This document shows positions 43,449 to 53,275 of a stretch of DNA of 64,000 nucleotides, one piece after another; position 1 is the first letter of the stretch; each line of letters begins with the position of its first letter. The position numbers and the translations under genes are program-made. Below the pieces are notes generated by a model. It was not told the DNA's origin. It made no database searches and worked only from the letters and a program-made list of their open reading frames with translations. Source of the DNA: Pectinophora gossypiella (lineage: Eukaryota > Arthropoda > Insecta > Lepidoptera > Gelechiidae); contig NC_065410.1 of NCBI RefSeq assembly GCF_024362695.1, forward strand, positions 3,220,001 to 3,284,000, written 5' to 3'.

Positions 43449-46400
43449 ATGCAATACTACAGTTTTTTGATCCTACTGGTTTGTGTGTATGATGGACTGA
43501 CTCAGGGGGTTGGTAATCCTGGTAAGTTGCTTTTCATTCACCGTCAACATTACATTCAGATTTCTCTGCCCTACGAAAACCATAAGTCCTCTCTCTCCCG
43601 TGACAGATTTTTGCTTTTAAGACTAATACGTATACTGGTACTTACTGATATGTGTTAAGACTTTTTTGATACAATGGCCCCGATTCCTGCAGACACCTCC
43701 TAATTTTACTTTAAGTTATGCCTGTCATTTTCTTATCCGCCGAAAAGAAAAGAGACGAATTATTGACAGCTCTTGATTTTAGGAAGAATGAGTAAATGAA
43801 TGAACAACCCTGGCGAATCAAAAAGGTATCTCGCTGGTATGCAAACCGTATGATGTGTGCTGTCAACATGATTCTGGCGGGTTATTAATGTAAAATTTTT
43901 AGACGGTTGTTATAGATTTGTGCTTAAAATTGACGCGTGTTCCATAAATTTTATGCTTGTTGATTATCCGTCCCTTTCTTTTTCGGCGGATAAGAAAATG
44001 ACAGATATAACTTAAAATAAAATTAGATGGTGTTTACAGGAATTAGCACCAATAGCAAGTTAAGTTGAACATTCTATTTCTAAACGCACCATCTTCTGCA
44101 ACTATTGGTTGCCGTACCTATCATCTACAGGGGTCATCCATTACGTCACAAATCCTGTACGTTTTAGCTTTAATGTTTAGTATGAAATTCATTACGAAAA
44201 TTTCACAAGTAGTAATATTCCAGATGATACATCAAAAATTGAGCGTCCCTGTCCTACCTTTGATATAAACTGCATACGAGACTACTTCGTCAAACATTCT
44301 CATTGCAAGAAGGCATTTGGTCCTGCTCCTGATCCATATATAAGGTAGGTTACCTGGGGGTCTAAAAAGGCCACATTGTTGCAATTCATCTAAGAAAGCA
44401 ATACTGCTATTTGATATTTTGTTTGCATTGCGCACTCTTCTTCTATCGTGTGAGTTGTGAGGTGGATTACCAGCCCCATCAACCCGCCCCCGCAACCAAC
44501 CCGCAACCCGTTGATGGGGTTGATTGCGCACTTAGTTTTATATACTTACGCAAATGTCAAATTGTATTATTGATTTTTAGATGAATTGCTTCGATGTGGC
44601 CTTTTTCATACCCTGTTCTTTACATCTTCCCCGTTTGAATATAGGATGTTATTATTGATGTTTGAAACATAGTTGTACCTCTACATTTCCCTTTTTGCTT
44701 TTTGTGGTCTTGTGCATATTTCGCTCAGTCCTTCTATGAGCCGTCAAGGCCATGCCATCTTATTTGGGGTTTGCCACGACATCCGTACCGATATATAAAA
44801 TTAAACTACTTAATAATGTTATTATCTTACATTTCTGTTTTTTTTTTCTTTAATACAATAATTATAAACAAACCTCTTCTTTGTATTTTCAGACGACAAA
44901 CAGCTAATTATGTGCCTAGAGTTAACATGTCACTTAATCTCCTCGATGAGAATGTGGGCGGCCTTAACGGAAGAATTGAGGACTTTTAGTAAGATCTACA
45001 ATTATTATGACGATTTTAACAGCATATAATATTTGTAAATAGCTGATGTAGAATGCTGCTTGCATGAGTTCAAAAAGTATTTCGCAGTATTTATGAATTT
45101 TGCTATTTATTAAAGTATTTTGAATAAAAACGATTATGTATTGTGATCTGTGATTACTATGCAAACTTTGGATTAAGTTTCACAAAATAATTATGGAAGC
45201 ATCCAATGCCATATTTTTTGTGTTAATATTCTATGTCTAACTTGTTTTATTATTTAACAGATATTTTTTATTTATTTTTCAGTATAAATAATAACACTGA
45301 CAAGCTGGTTATAGCTGTAGAGTTTCGGCCCTTACACATATATTCGAATCGCACATTTTTCAGATTCCATCGAAGGGCAAAGGAACCTGTGGTTACTTTT
45401 GCTAAGGTGATTGATGTTATTTTAGGTAAGGAAGTATCTATTTAGAACATTTTTCAAAAATCCAAAGAAAACTTTATACTCCACTGGTCATCAGGACCTT
45501 GAGAAGAAACTGAAACAAGAAGCTATGGAAAGGGAATTTAATAGCAACTAAATATAGAAAAACACGATTATCACTTTTATTCTTTTTGTATCGTGTGGGT
45601 TATGAGGTGGATTACCAACCTCATCTTTCTGGAGCCGGAGCACAGATCATTTTACTTTCGGACATTCGGGTGATCAGCCTGTAATGTTCTAACCAAACTT
45701 AAGACCATAACAAGAGATTTTTGTGACTTTTATTGAGATTCTTACCAACAATAATAATATCAACGTTTAATGCTGTACCTTATCTTCCACAGGATCCGTA
45801 GTTATAACTGGAGTCATACCTCAAATAGACGATCTACGATTAGATAGATCTGTGCACACCGCCTTTGTCAATGATATCTACCCGATTCGAATGATAATTG
45901 ATCCGAATGCCGCCAATAGCACAGGTATTCACATTAAAATAATTATTACTTACAAAAAGCAGTGACTCGCAGAATTTCATAGGAGAACATTTGTCCTGGA
46001 AGAACATGGGTTTTTCTCTGGATTCGCATTTAATTCTTTAATAAATTATGACTACTATTAGAATTTGACTGCTATGAAAACAAGAGATAATATTAATTAA
46101 GAACCATCGTTATATCTTCAAGAGCTTGATTATGATAATCCATCATTGTGCAGTTTATTTAAACTTGCTGTTTCTCTTGCCTAGAATCTTATACAAGTCA
46201 TCCAAAAAACAGTGACTGAACATCATACCGAAATCTATAATAGAAAATAGTACTAATATGACACCTGATAGTAAGAAAGTGTAGATGGATTGTGTATAGG
46301 AGGATATGTGCGTGAAAGGTTTGAGTACTGAAATGACGACTGACAGAAATGAATGAAAGAGGAATACATGTTGTGCCGACAACACCTAGAGTGGGATAAG

Positions 46401-46663
46401 GACAGAATGATGATGACACCTGATTCAAAATGCTAAGGATCTTCTTTCGTGTGGATTGTGAGGCCAATGACCAACATGATGTTACTAAGGATGCTAATTA
46501 TAATATATGTTATGTTTCAGACCCACAGCCGGCTATCGCAGTAGCACAGTTATTGGCAAATATCCCTGTGGCTGCACAAGAAGTATTTCTTACTGACGCC
46601 TCATTTTACCTCACGACTTACATACAATGCAATATCTGTGATTTTGGACTCAACGTCTTATGA
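43449..46663 (+). CDS. Gene B: secreted JHBP/takeout-like protein, 235 aa
   Basis: Exons 43449-43521, 44224-44344, 44893-44988, 45283-45425, 45793-45924, 46521-46663; all GT/AG, phases 1,2,2,1,1. Signal peptide MQYYSFLILLVCVYDGLTQ, then GVGNPDDTSKIERPCPTFD with the P-C-x6-C motif and the third cysteine (SHCKK), PDPYIR, GGLNGRIEDF, FHRRAKEPVVT and C-terminal YIQCNICDFGLNVL. Exon 5 is one codon longer than in the others (132 bp) and reads DRSVHTAF: the exon-5 cysteine of gene A is His here, leaving five cysteines. Closest to gene A, of which it is the inverted duplicate. Family placement rests on length (about 235 residues), signal peptide, motif C-x6-C and the D-P position; function as a ligand carrier is inferred. 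Confidence 0.85.
43675..44051. repeat. MITE with about 75-bp terminal inverted repeats, in gene B intron 1
   Basis: Left GGCCCCGATTCCTGCAGACA and 'tgtcattttcttatccgccg' mirror right 'cggcggataagaaaatgaca' and 'gtttacaggaattagcacc'. No coding capacity. Confidence 0.75.
44350..44605. repeat. MITE of the GCAATATTGC family with nested SINE scrap, gene B intron 2
   Basis: Left 'ctgggggtctaaaaaggcca' and right 'gaattgcttcgatgtggcct' arms. At 44432-44530 it is interrupted by antisense family-1 SINE sequence ('ttctatcgtgtgagttgtga', 'ccagccccatcaacccg'). Confidence 0.65.
45585..45735 (-). mobile_element. SINE family 1 fragment, gene B intron 4
   Basis: Antisense 'cgtgtgggttatgaggtgga', 'ttaccaacctcat', 'cggacattcgggtgatcagc' and 'ctgtaatgttctaaccaaac'. 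Confidence 0.65.
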
Positions 46664-46757
46664 TTTACTATCAGCTATTTGAGCTCCAAAAGAGTTTTCT
46701 TTTTTGTTAGCTTCATACAGGCCTTATCTTTCGATACATAATTTAAATGTGCGATGA

Positions 46758-46763
46758 AATAAA
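46758..46763 (+). terminator. Poly(A) signal of gene B
   Basis: AATAAA 95 bp after the stop codon, followed by a T/G-rich stretch. Confidence 0.6.
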
Positions 46764-47196
46764 ATGACTACCAAATTTGTATTTGTTTTATTGTTTACCT
46801 ACATTTTCGGTGTTTTTGTCTTCAGGTAAACCTACAATAAGTCGCCTCAATATATACAACATATTATACACAATGTGCACACATATTTAATTATAAAGCA
46901 CATTACAACACCGGTATTTTATATAATATATTAATCACACTTTATGAACTTAAAAGAGCTACTTTACTAGCAAGTATATTGAAAAGTATAATATTATGTT
47001 TGTTGATGACGACACTAACATCAATTGACAAAAAAGATCAAGTCAATTCGACAATAAAGATATCGATTTTAGATAGGTAGGCTTTTGTGGTATGTTTTTT
47101 GATGATCCTGTTCTATACTTAAGTGCACAATAATCGATTCTGTAACTGCATTAAGTAGTTGAGCTTCGATGATGAACTCTAACACGACTAATTCCT
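46764..47196. other. Spacer between genes B and C
   Basis: AT-rich, nothing recognised. Confidence 0.45.
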
Positions 47197-47400
47197 GTTT
47201 ACCCGACTATGACGCAGCAAAAAGGAGGGTTATAAGTTTGACTGCTATGTATGTATGTGTGTATGCACGTCTGTTTCCTCCTTACTCCTAAACTAATTAA
47301 CAGAGTTGTTAGACTAGATGAGATGTCACTAGAAGCATCTTGATTGTCTGATGGTTATAAGTTACGGCGAAGCAAAAAGGAGGTTTATGATATATATGTT
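47197..47400 (+). repeat. Dispersed repeat ('TACCCGACTA..GGAGGGTTAT' family)
   Basis: 'tacccgactatgacgcagca', 'aaaaggaggg' and 'ttgactgctatgtatgtatg'. A second copy at 54573-54690 and a scrap at 29281-29310. Probably a LINE 3' region. Confidence 0.5.
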
Positions 47401-47401
47401 G

Positions 47402-47690
47402 AGGAGCTCGGTGGCGCAGCGGTAAACACGCTCGGTCTGCGATTGTTGAAGTTAAGCAACTTTCGCAAAGGCCGGTCATAGGATGGGTGACCACAAAAAA
47501 CAATAAGTTTTCATCTCGAGCTCCACCATGCTTCGGAAGGCACGTTAAGCCGTTGGTCCCGGCTGCATTAGCAGTCGTTAATAACCATCAATCCGTACTG
47601 GGCCCGCGTGATGGTTTAAGGCCCGATCTCCCTATCCATCCATAGGGAAGGCCCGTGCCCCAGCAGTGGGGACGTTAATGGGCTGATGAT
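47402..47690 (+). mobile_element. 5S-rRNA-like SINE with tRNA-like start
   Basis: Starts 'gctcggtggcgcagcggtaa' (tRNA-like A-box), then 'gttgaagttaagcaactttc' and 'ccggtcataggatgggtgac'. The last two resemble the internal control region of 5S rRNA (AAGTTAAGCAAC and GGATGGGTGACC). The 3' half is 'ccatgcttcggaaggcacgt', 'gccgttggtcccggctgcat' and 'ggcccgtgccccagcagtgg', shared in type with SINE family 1. Looks like a chimera of a 5S-type promoter and a common SINE body. Confidence 0.65.
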
Positions 47691-48241
47691 AATGGCAGAC
47701 AAAAATAAAATATCCTGCGTGGATCATATAACCAGCTGAAGCTCCCCTAACCAAGTCTCTGCCGCATCCGTCACACAATGCAGCTAGGCTATACCACCTG
47801 AGTGTAGTATACACGATTGTTCCCTCATAACTCCTAAACCATTTATCAGAGTTTAATAAATGAATCGCAAACTCTAAGGACAGATTGGCATACGACCACG
47901 GCTATCACTTAAATATTTCTATTCTTATGTTATACCTCTTAGGGTGATTTTTCTGAAGTCAAGTTTTAGATGTTAAACTTATCCGCCGCGTCAGAGGTTA
48001 ATCACTGAACTTTATAATAAACGTGTCATGGCTAAGATTCCTTTACTAGGTCAATCACCCAATTAATGAACGGATTTAAGGTAATCAACTGTATTACACA
48101 AACAAAATTCACAGTTAGTAGATCAATTGCTCGCAATAAAAGATAATTCACACGCAAGATTATTTAAGAAGTAATCTGTTTGTGCTTAATATAGTAATTG
48201 TATCAATCACTAATTCATTCACTCATTAATGTTTGAGCAAT
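47691..48241. other. Spacer upstream of gene C
   Basis: AT-rich. Contains the putative gene C promoter region; no TATA/initiator pair as clear as that of gene B. Confidence 0.4.
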
Positions 48242-51200
48242 ATGATGAACGAGAAGTGTTTTTTGCTTTTTTTAATTTGTTGCGTAGTTGGTGGCTTAGG
48301 CCAGAGAATAGGCAATCCTGGTAAGTACTTAACACTTGCTAAGTAATTCCTTAAAGACGATCATTATATTTTGATGTCAATATCAGGCAAAGGCTTCCTA
48401 CATGTCAAAAACAAAACAAAAACAATAAGTATCAAACAATATAAAAAACTGAAACCGAACCAAAATGATTTATCCAGTCAAATAGCCTGAAGTGAAGCTG
48501 TTGTGATAATATTGTTTTCTGGCCCAGTAGCTAATGCCATCTGCGGTAAATTTAAATACGTCACATGAAATATAATAATTATTAAAATTATTATAAGTGT
48601 GTAAAAATATTCAGACAAAAATAAGAGGACTTGTATGCATTATTTCACGCAGAAAAAATTACCTTTGTCAACCCAGTTTATCTTCTGAGTTGACTTCTGA
48701 CTTGGTTACTGACGTTGACAAATCAACGGTGGACGGTGGACGATAAGTCGATGAATGATATGATGAACCCATATTATAAAACGGCATCTTTTTGATAAGT
48801 AAGCTCATTTTCAGATGACACCGCCCTCATCGAACGTCCTTGTCGGACATATGACTTGAATTGTATTCGTGAATTCTTCGCTAAACATGCGTACTGCAAG
48901 AAAAGCTACCGTCAAGTTCCTGATCCTCTAATACGGTTAGTGTATATTATTATGTTCCTATTAAAAGCCGGACGTACGCTAAATCTTTAGATTTATCGGT
49001 AAATTCTAAGATTTGCCAGGTCATTCTTGTAGAAAATTCATACATACATATATAAAGTTACGCCCATTTCGCACTGAGGTAAACAGAAACTATAGAATTC
49101 TATTTGCTTCGATCTTCACATACTTCTCTCGCTTCCTCCACATTCATCAATCGTTATGGCAGTCCAAATTAATTTTCAATAACCCATCATTTCAGACTTT
49201 TACCGACAGGCGCCTGTTCAATCTTAAGATTTACCGCATTACGGTCTTTAACATTATAACACAAATATCCCCTATAGACCCCTTGATACGGTACTTTCAA
49301 ACATTCCAACAAAGTTGAGATAAACATTAGCAATCTTCTTCTATCGTGTGGGTTGTGAGGTGGAGTACCAACTTCATCAATCCTGGTGTCAGGGTTATTA
49401 TATTAGCAATGAAAAACAATAGAAAGACGACCCGATACTGGAATGGCATGTCGCATGCCTCTACGCTATCAACGATTACAGATGGTGACAAGCGAGCACG
49501 ATCAAATCCGTTCTCAATCATAAACGATGATGAATCGATGATGATGAGTACAGCCTAGACGTATGTCTGTCCGCTTTGGGTAGAGGGGGCATAACATTTA
49601 ATTGGCAACACAATGCACCTGCAACTGGGCGGTGATCCCATCGCAAGTATACAGGACAAGCAACAAAAAAACATTCTAAAACTTATTAAGCCCCAATATA
49701 CTGGAGTGTCAATTTTTGTAATGTTCGGGTTTCTATGCACCCATTCACAGAGAAATCCGCAAGGGTATCACACATACACGTACACGAACAGAACAAACCC
49801 AGTACTGACTGTGTTCTTTTAAGATCATTATAATTCACATACTTAAATCAGTCAAAGTATAGCACCTACTGACTTGGTAATACTGAAAGAATTCGCTGTC
49901 ATTTTTAACTAATTCGTATTTTATTTTCCTAACTTGGATTTATTTTATATCAAAACGTACTATTTTTACAGGCAGAGTGTTGAATACGGCTCTAGGATTA
50001 ATCTTACCGTTACTATTCCTAATCAGGTTAACACTGGTCTAAACGGAAGGATCGAAGAATTTTAGTAAGTATCACTAAAAGACTAAATCAAATATAGTTG
50101 CATAATTATAGTGACTATACATAAAGTTACGTCATGACGTTTTTTACGTCATCATCATTTAAGCGTCACGCTCTTGACGCTGTAGCATTGTCCATTCTAA
50201 TCTATCAAAGGCCAATTCTCTGACTTCTTTATAAGGCACAACATTCGCCTTCTCTTTTGTTTGTTCCATGTAAGCTCTTTTTAGCATTTCCTTTTCTCTC
50301 TTTCCTTCTATCTTCCCTTGCATGTCATTTTTAATAAGTTCGTCGTGTGTTATTAAATATCCATTCATCTTCTCTGATCTTTCCATACATATTGTGTGAT
50401 GTCTTACATACTTTGTTTTTTTTATCAGCATAAATAGAGATACGGACAAACTTGTGATTGCAGTAGAGTTTAGAAACTTAACGAAAACTGCCAATGATAC
50501 TTATTATATATTTCATCGTCGGGCAAAGGAACCTGTCGTGACTAGGGCTTTTGCTGCAATAAGTCAACGTAAGTATTTTTTTTTATTTACTTGAATACAT
50601 ACATAAACGCCTATTTCCCACCGGGTAAGCAAGACTATGGAATTCCATTTGCTTCGATCCTGACACACTTCTCCACTTTTTTCTTCTTCTTCTTTCTGTT
50701 AATTCATTTATTTTAGTATATTGCTCACAGCACAATATTTGTTCTGTAGTAATTATGTTATATACATTTTTGTAAGTTCTATTTGTGTGCATAAAGTATT
50801 TTTGATTGAAGGCACAAATACAACTTGATAACAAGACAAAATCTCAAAAACAACGAATTCGATCATAAACTGCCGAATAGGGTTGAATATATTTTTTAAG
50901 AGTTAAGCTATAGGAACAGGAGAAATTATTAACAAACGCGAAACTATAGTAAAACTTATTTGAACAATGAAAATGATGATAATGAACTTGCTGATGATAA
51001 AAATGGTGGAAATGAAAATGTTGGAGTGTCACAACTTACATAATTTTGCTGAGCGTCTATGTCCCTTTTTAGTTAAAACTTATAATTTTATTCAATCTAT
51101 ACTGTGTAATACTATACAGTATATACTGTGTAATATAATAACCTACGTACTTATTTCTAGAATATATGATTTCCTTTACTTCTTCTCCTGGTGTAAGAAA

Positions 51201-51839
51201 TTTGAACGATGATTGATAACACATTTTTTGCAGCATCGTTGGTTATAACAGCAGTCATACCGCAGATAGACAACCTCCAATTAGAAAGAGGGGAATTTAC
51301 AACCTTCTCTAATGATGCGATCGTTCCTATTTTTATTGATCCTTCTATAGCTTCAAGCTCAGGTAAATTAAACATTGTTTTTAAAGATGTATAACAAAAT
51401 AATCACACCACTTCACAGTGCGGCATCACATTTTTTTCTAAATTCACTGAGTACGGAATTATAACCGGTATTGATTAGTTGCTCTTCTCTATTATTATAG
51501 TGGCAACTAGAATAAAAATTCATTTCTATTTAATTATTATTTTACTTTTAGATATTAAGTTGCATTTTACCATTATGGACTTGACAGTTGTCTGATTTTT
51601 TTATTTTGTATATGTATGTACAGTTTTAGCTTCTTCTTCTACTTGTGATTCTTCTGTTTTAATTCTTCCAGTAATAGTTTTTTTTTTTGTTTTCAGATCC
51701 GCAAGTGCAAAGGACCATTGTTGAATTGTTTGCTGACGTACCAACAGACATCCAAGAAATATATTTGAAAGATTCAGCATTTTATATTTGCACGTTCATA
51801 CAATATAAAATTTGCGATTTCGGTTTACAACTTACATAA
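48242..51839 (+). CDS. Gene C: secreted JHBP/takeout-like protein, 234 aa
   Basis: Exons 48242-48320, 48815-48935, 49972-50064, 50429-50568, 51234-51362, 51697-51839; GT/AG throughout, phases 1,2,2,1,1. Two tandem ATGs; the first is used here. Signal peptide MMNEKCFLLFLICCVVGGLG, then QRIGNPDD. Exon 2 has RPCRTYDLNC, AYCKK and VPDPLIR. Exon 3 (93 bp, one codon shorter than in the others) ends GLNGRIEEF. Exon 4 has INRDTDKLVIAVEF and HRRAKEPVVTRAF. Exon 5 reads ERGEFTTF, without the cysteine of A. Exon 6 has YICTFIQYKICDFG. Possible N-glycosylation sites NLT (exons 3 and 4) and NDT (exon 4). Closest relatives are D and E. Confidence 0.87.
48525..48575 (+). repeat. Fragment of the 19285 repeat family, gene C intron 1
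   Basis: 'ctaatgccatctgcggtaaa' followed by 'tacgtcac', as at 19450-19490. Confidence 0.5.
49062..49165 (-). pseudogene. LINE 3' fragment in gene C intron 2
   Basis: 'gcccatttcgcactgaggta', 'ctatttgcttcgatcttcac' and 'cctccacattcatcaatcgt' match the antisense LINE tail at 25725. Confidence 0.5.
49333..49402 (-). mobile_element. SINE family 1 scrap, gene C intron 2
   Basis: 'cttctatcgtgtgggttgtg' and 'aggtggagtaccaacttcat' are the antisense 3' end of family 1. Confidence 0.55.
50610..50690 (-). pseudogene. LINE 3' fragment in gene C intron 4
   Basis: 'cctatttcccaccgggtaag' and 'ggaattccatttgcttcgat' match the antisense LINE tail. Embedded between exons 4 and 5. Confidence 0.5.
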
Positions 51840-52004
51840 TTTTTGATGAGTTTCTCAACTATTAAATTATTACCTGCTAGCTTGTTTCTCTCATTTCTAG
51901 ATTTTAATTTAATTTGTTAAGGTAGATATAGACAGATGTAATACTTAGGGTATAACTACTTTTGGAAACTCAAAACTCCTTAACTTTTTTATACTTACTA
52001 CAAT

Positions 52005-52010
52005 AATAAA
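52005..52010 (+). terminator. Poly(A) signal of gene C
   Basis: AATAAA about 165 bp after the stop codon; no nearer one seen. Confidence 0.45.
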
Positions 52011-52144
52011 TTTAAATATTATTATGAAGCTGACAAGATGCATTGAAAAACTATTGTGGATTTACTTTCACTTGTATAATAACGAGGACAGTACTATTAA
52101 TGTTGTTATACAAATCACTAAATTGTATTAACACTATTATATAT

Positions 52145-52435
52145 TTTTTTAAAGAACATCTAGGGCCCTGTGCCAAGACTTTTTCTTGTAGTTTATTTTC
52201 CCTGGCTAGACAGGTTGTGAGAAACTGCAGCAGTTTTAGGCGGTTGAGACACTCGTTATGTAAAAAATATAACGATTCAAAAGTGTCAGAAATCAGAATC
52301 ATTTATTCAACGTAATTGTCATGGATAAACTTTTTGAAGGTTAATGTAACATTTTTGAATTTACGTCATTTCAAAGTGTAACTATGTTAATACGGAATAA
52401 ATATAATTTTGAGTTTGAACTTGAAAAGGTATGCT
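52145..52435 (+). mobile_element. Retroposon 3' end (42117 family)
   Basis: 'ctagggccctgtgccaagac', 'caggttgtgagaaactgcag' and 'gttttaggcggttgagacac', then 'cggaataaatataattttga' and the TTTGAACTTGAA tail. Confidence 0.6.
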
Positions 52436-52679
52436 TAAGTATAGTAAACGCGCAACTGGCTTTTACAACTCGGCATAACATAAGCAATGCCTTATATTGT
52501 ACATTTAATTTCACATCTTGTACATAAAGCCCTTTCGACAATGTTATTAACTCCCGCGGCCACAGGGAGTGATGTAAATTGGTTTGTCTTAGATAGTCTA
52601 GTCTAGATAGTAACATGACTAACTACATTAAAGACTATCCCAAACGAATTAAATATCATTTCACTTAGATGTTACATTG

Positions 52680-52945
52680 ACCTTGTCTAGGCCTCTCAGG
52701 CCCGTTGTCTTAGATTTTGTGCCGGGTGAAAGCCGCGTACGGTGCTTCAATCAATTCAAAATAATTTTGTGTATTGTAACTAACATAGTTTTAAGCATCC
52801 ATGTTATTACCAAATTATGGACTACAGTCTGAAATAAAAATGTTATTAAAGTCCTCAGCGCTCCTCATTTGTTCGGTAAGTAGTTAATACCATTTGGAGC
52901 ACATCTCACAGTAAATCACGTGTTTTGTCTACTTGATTGCAAAAT
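52680..52945 (+). repeat. Repeat of the 19285 family, gene C-D spacer
   Basis: 'ctcaggcccgttgtcttaga', 'gtgccgggtgaaagccgcgt' and 'gcgctcctcatttgttcggt', then 'acatctcacagtaaatcacg', in the same order as at 19375-19490. Confidence 0.6.
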
Positions 52946-52989
52946 GACTACTTAGACGGCGGTTTGTCTAGTTTGTATTATGACTTGTT

Positions 52990-53085
52990 AGTTCATTGTT
53001 GGGGGAAACCACTGACCTTAAAAAGTAGCATTGAGAAAACTACACCGACAAGAGCGTGGCTCTTAAATCACTGATGATGAATTAG
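52990..53085 (+). mobile_element. SINE fragment (40048 family)
   Basis: 'gggggaaaccactgacctta' and 'ctacaccgacaagagcgtgg', then 'ctcttaaatcactgatgatg'. Confidence 0.6.
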
Positions 53086-53275
53086 TTCCCTTGAAACTCG
53101 TGGTACCTACTTCATTCGTGGAGCGTACTCTATATTACCTCAATCCTATAAATTAATATTGATGTTCAATCAATAATCACGCAACATCTATTATAAGCTG
53201 TTCGTCTATAGGTAAACTGTGTTAACATCTAACATTCTTACAGCGATTTTTCGTGTACATTCATTTCACAACAAT

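Noticed and set aside
44232..44531. 99-residue minus-strand frame across gene B exon 2
   Set aside because: It is the antisense of exon 2 plus a SINE scrap; the plus-strand exon has matching paralogues in four other genes.
47402..47480. 5S rRNA gene
   Set aside because: Only the internal-control-like portion is present; the rest of a 120-nt 5S gene is missing and the 3' part is SINE sequence.
51157..51375. Minus-strand frame over gene C exon 5
   Set aside because: Antisense shadow of a conserved exon.
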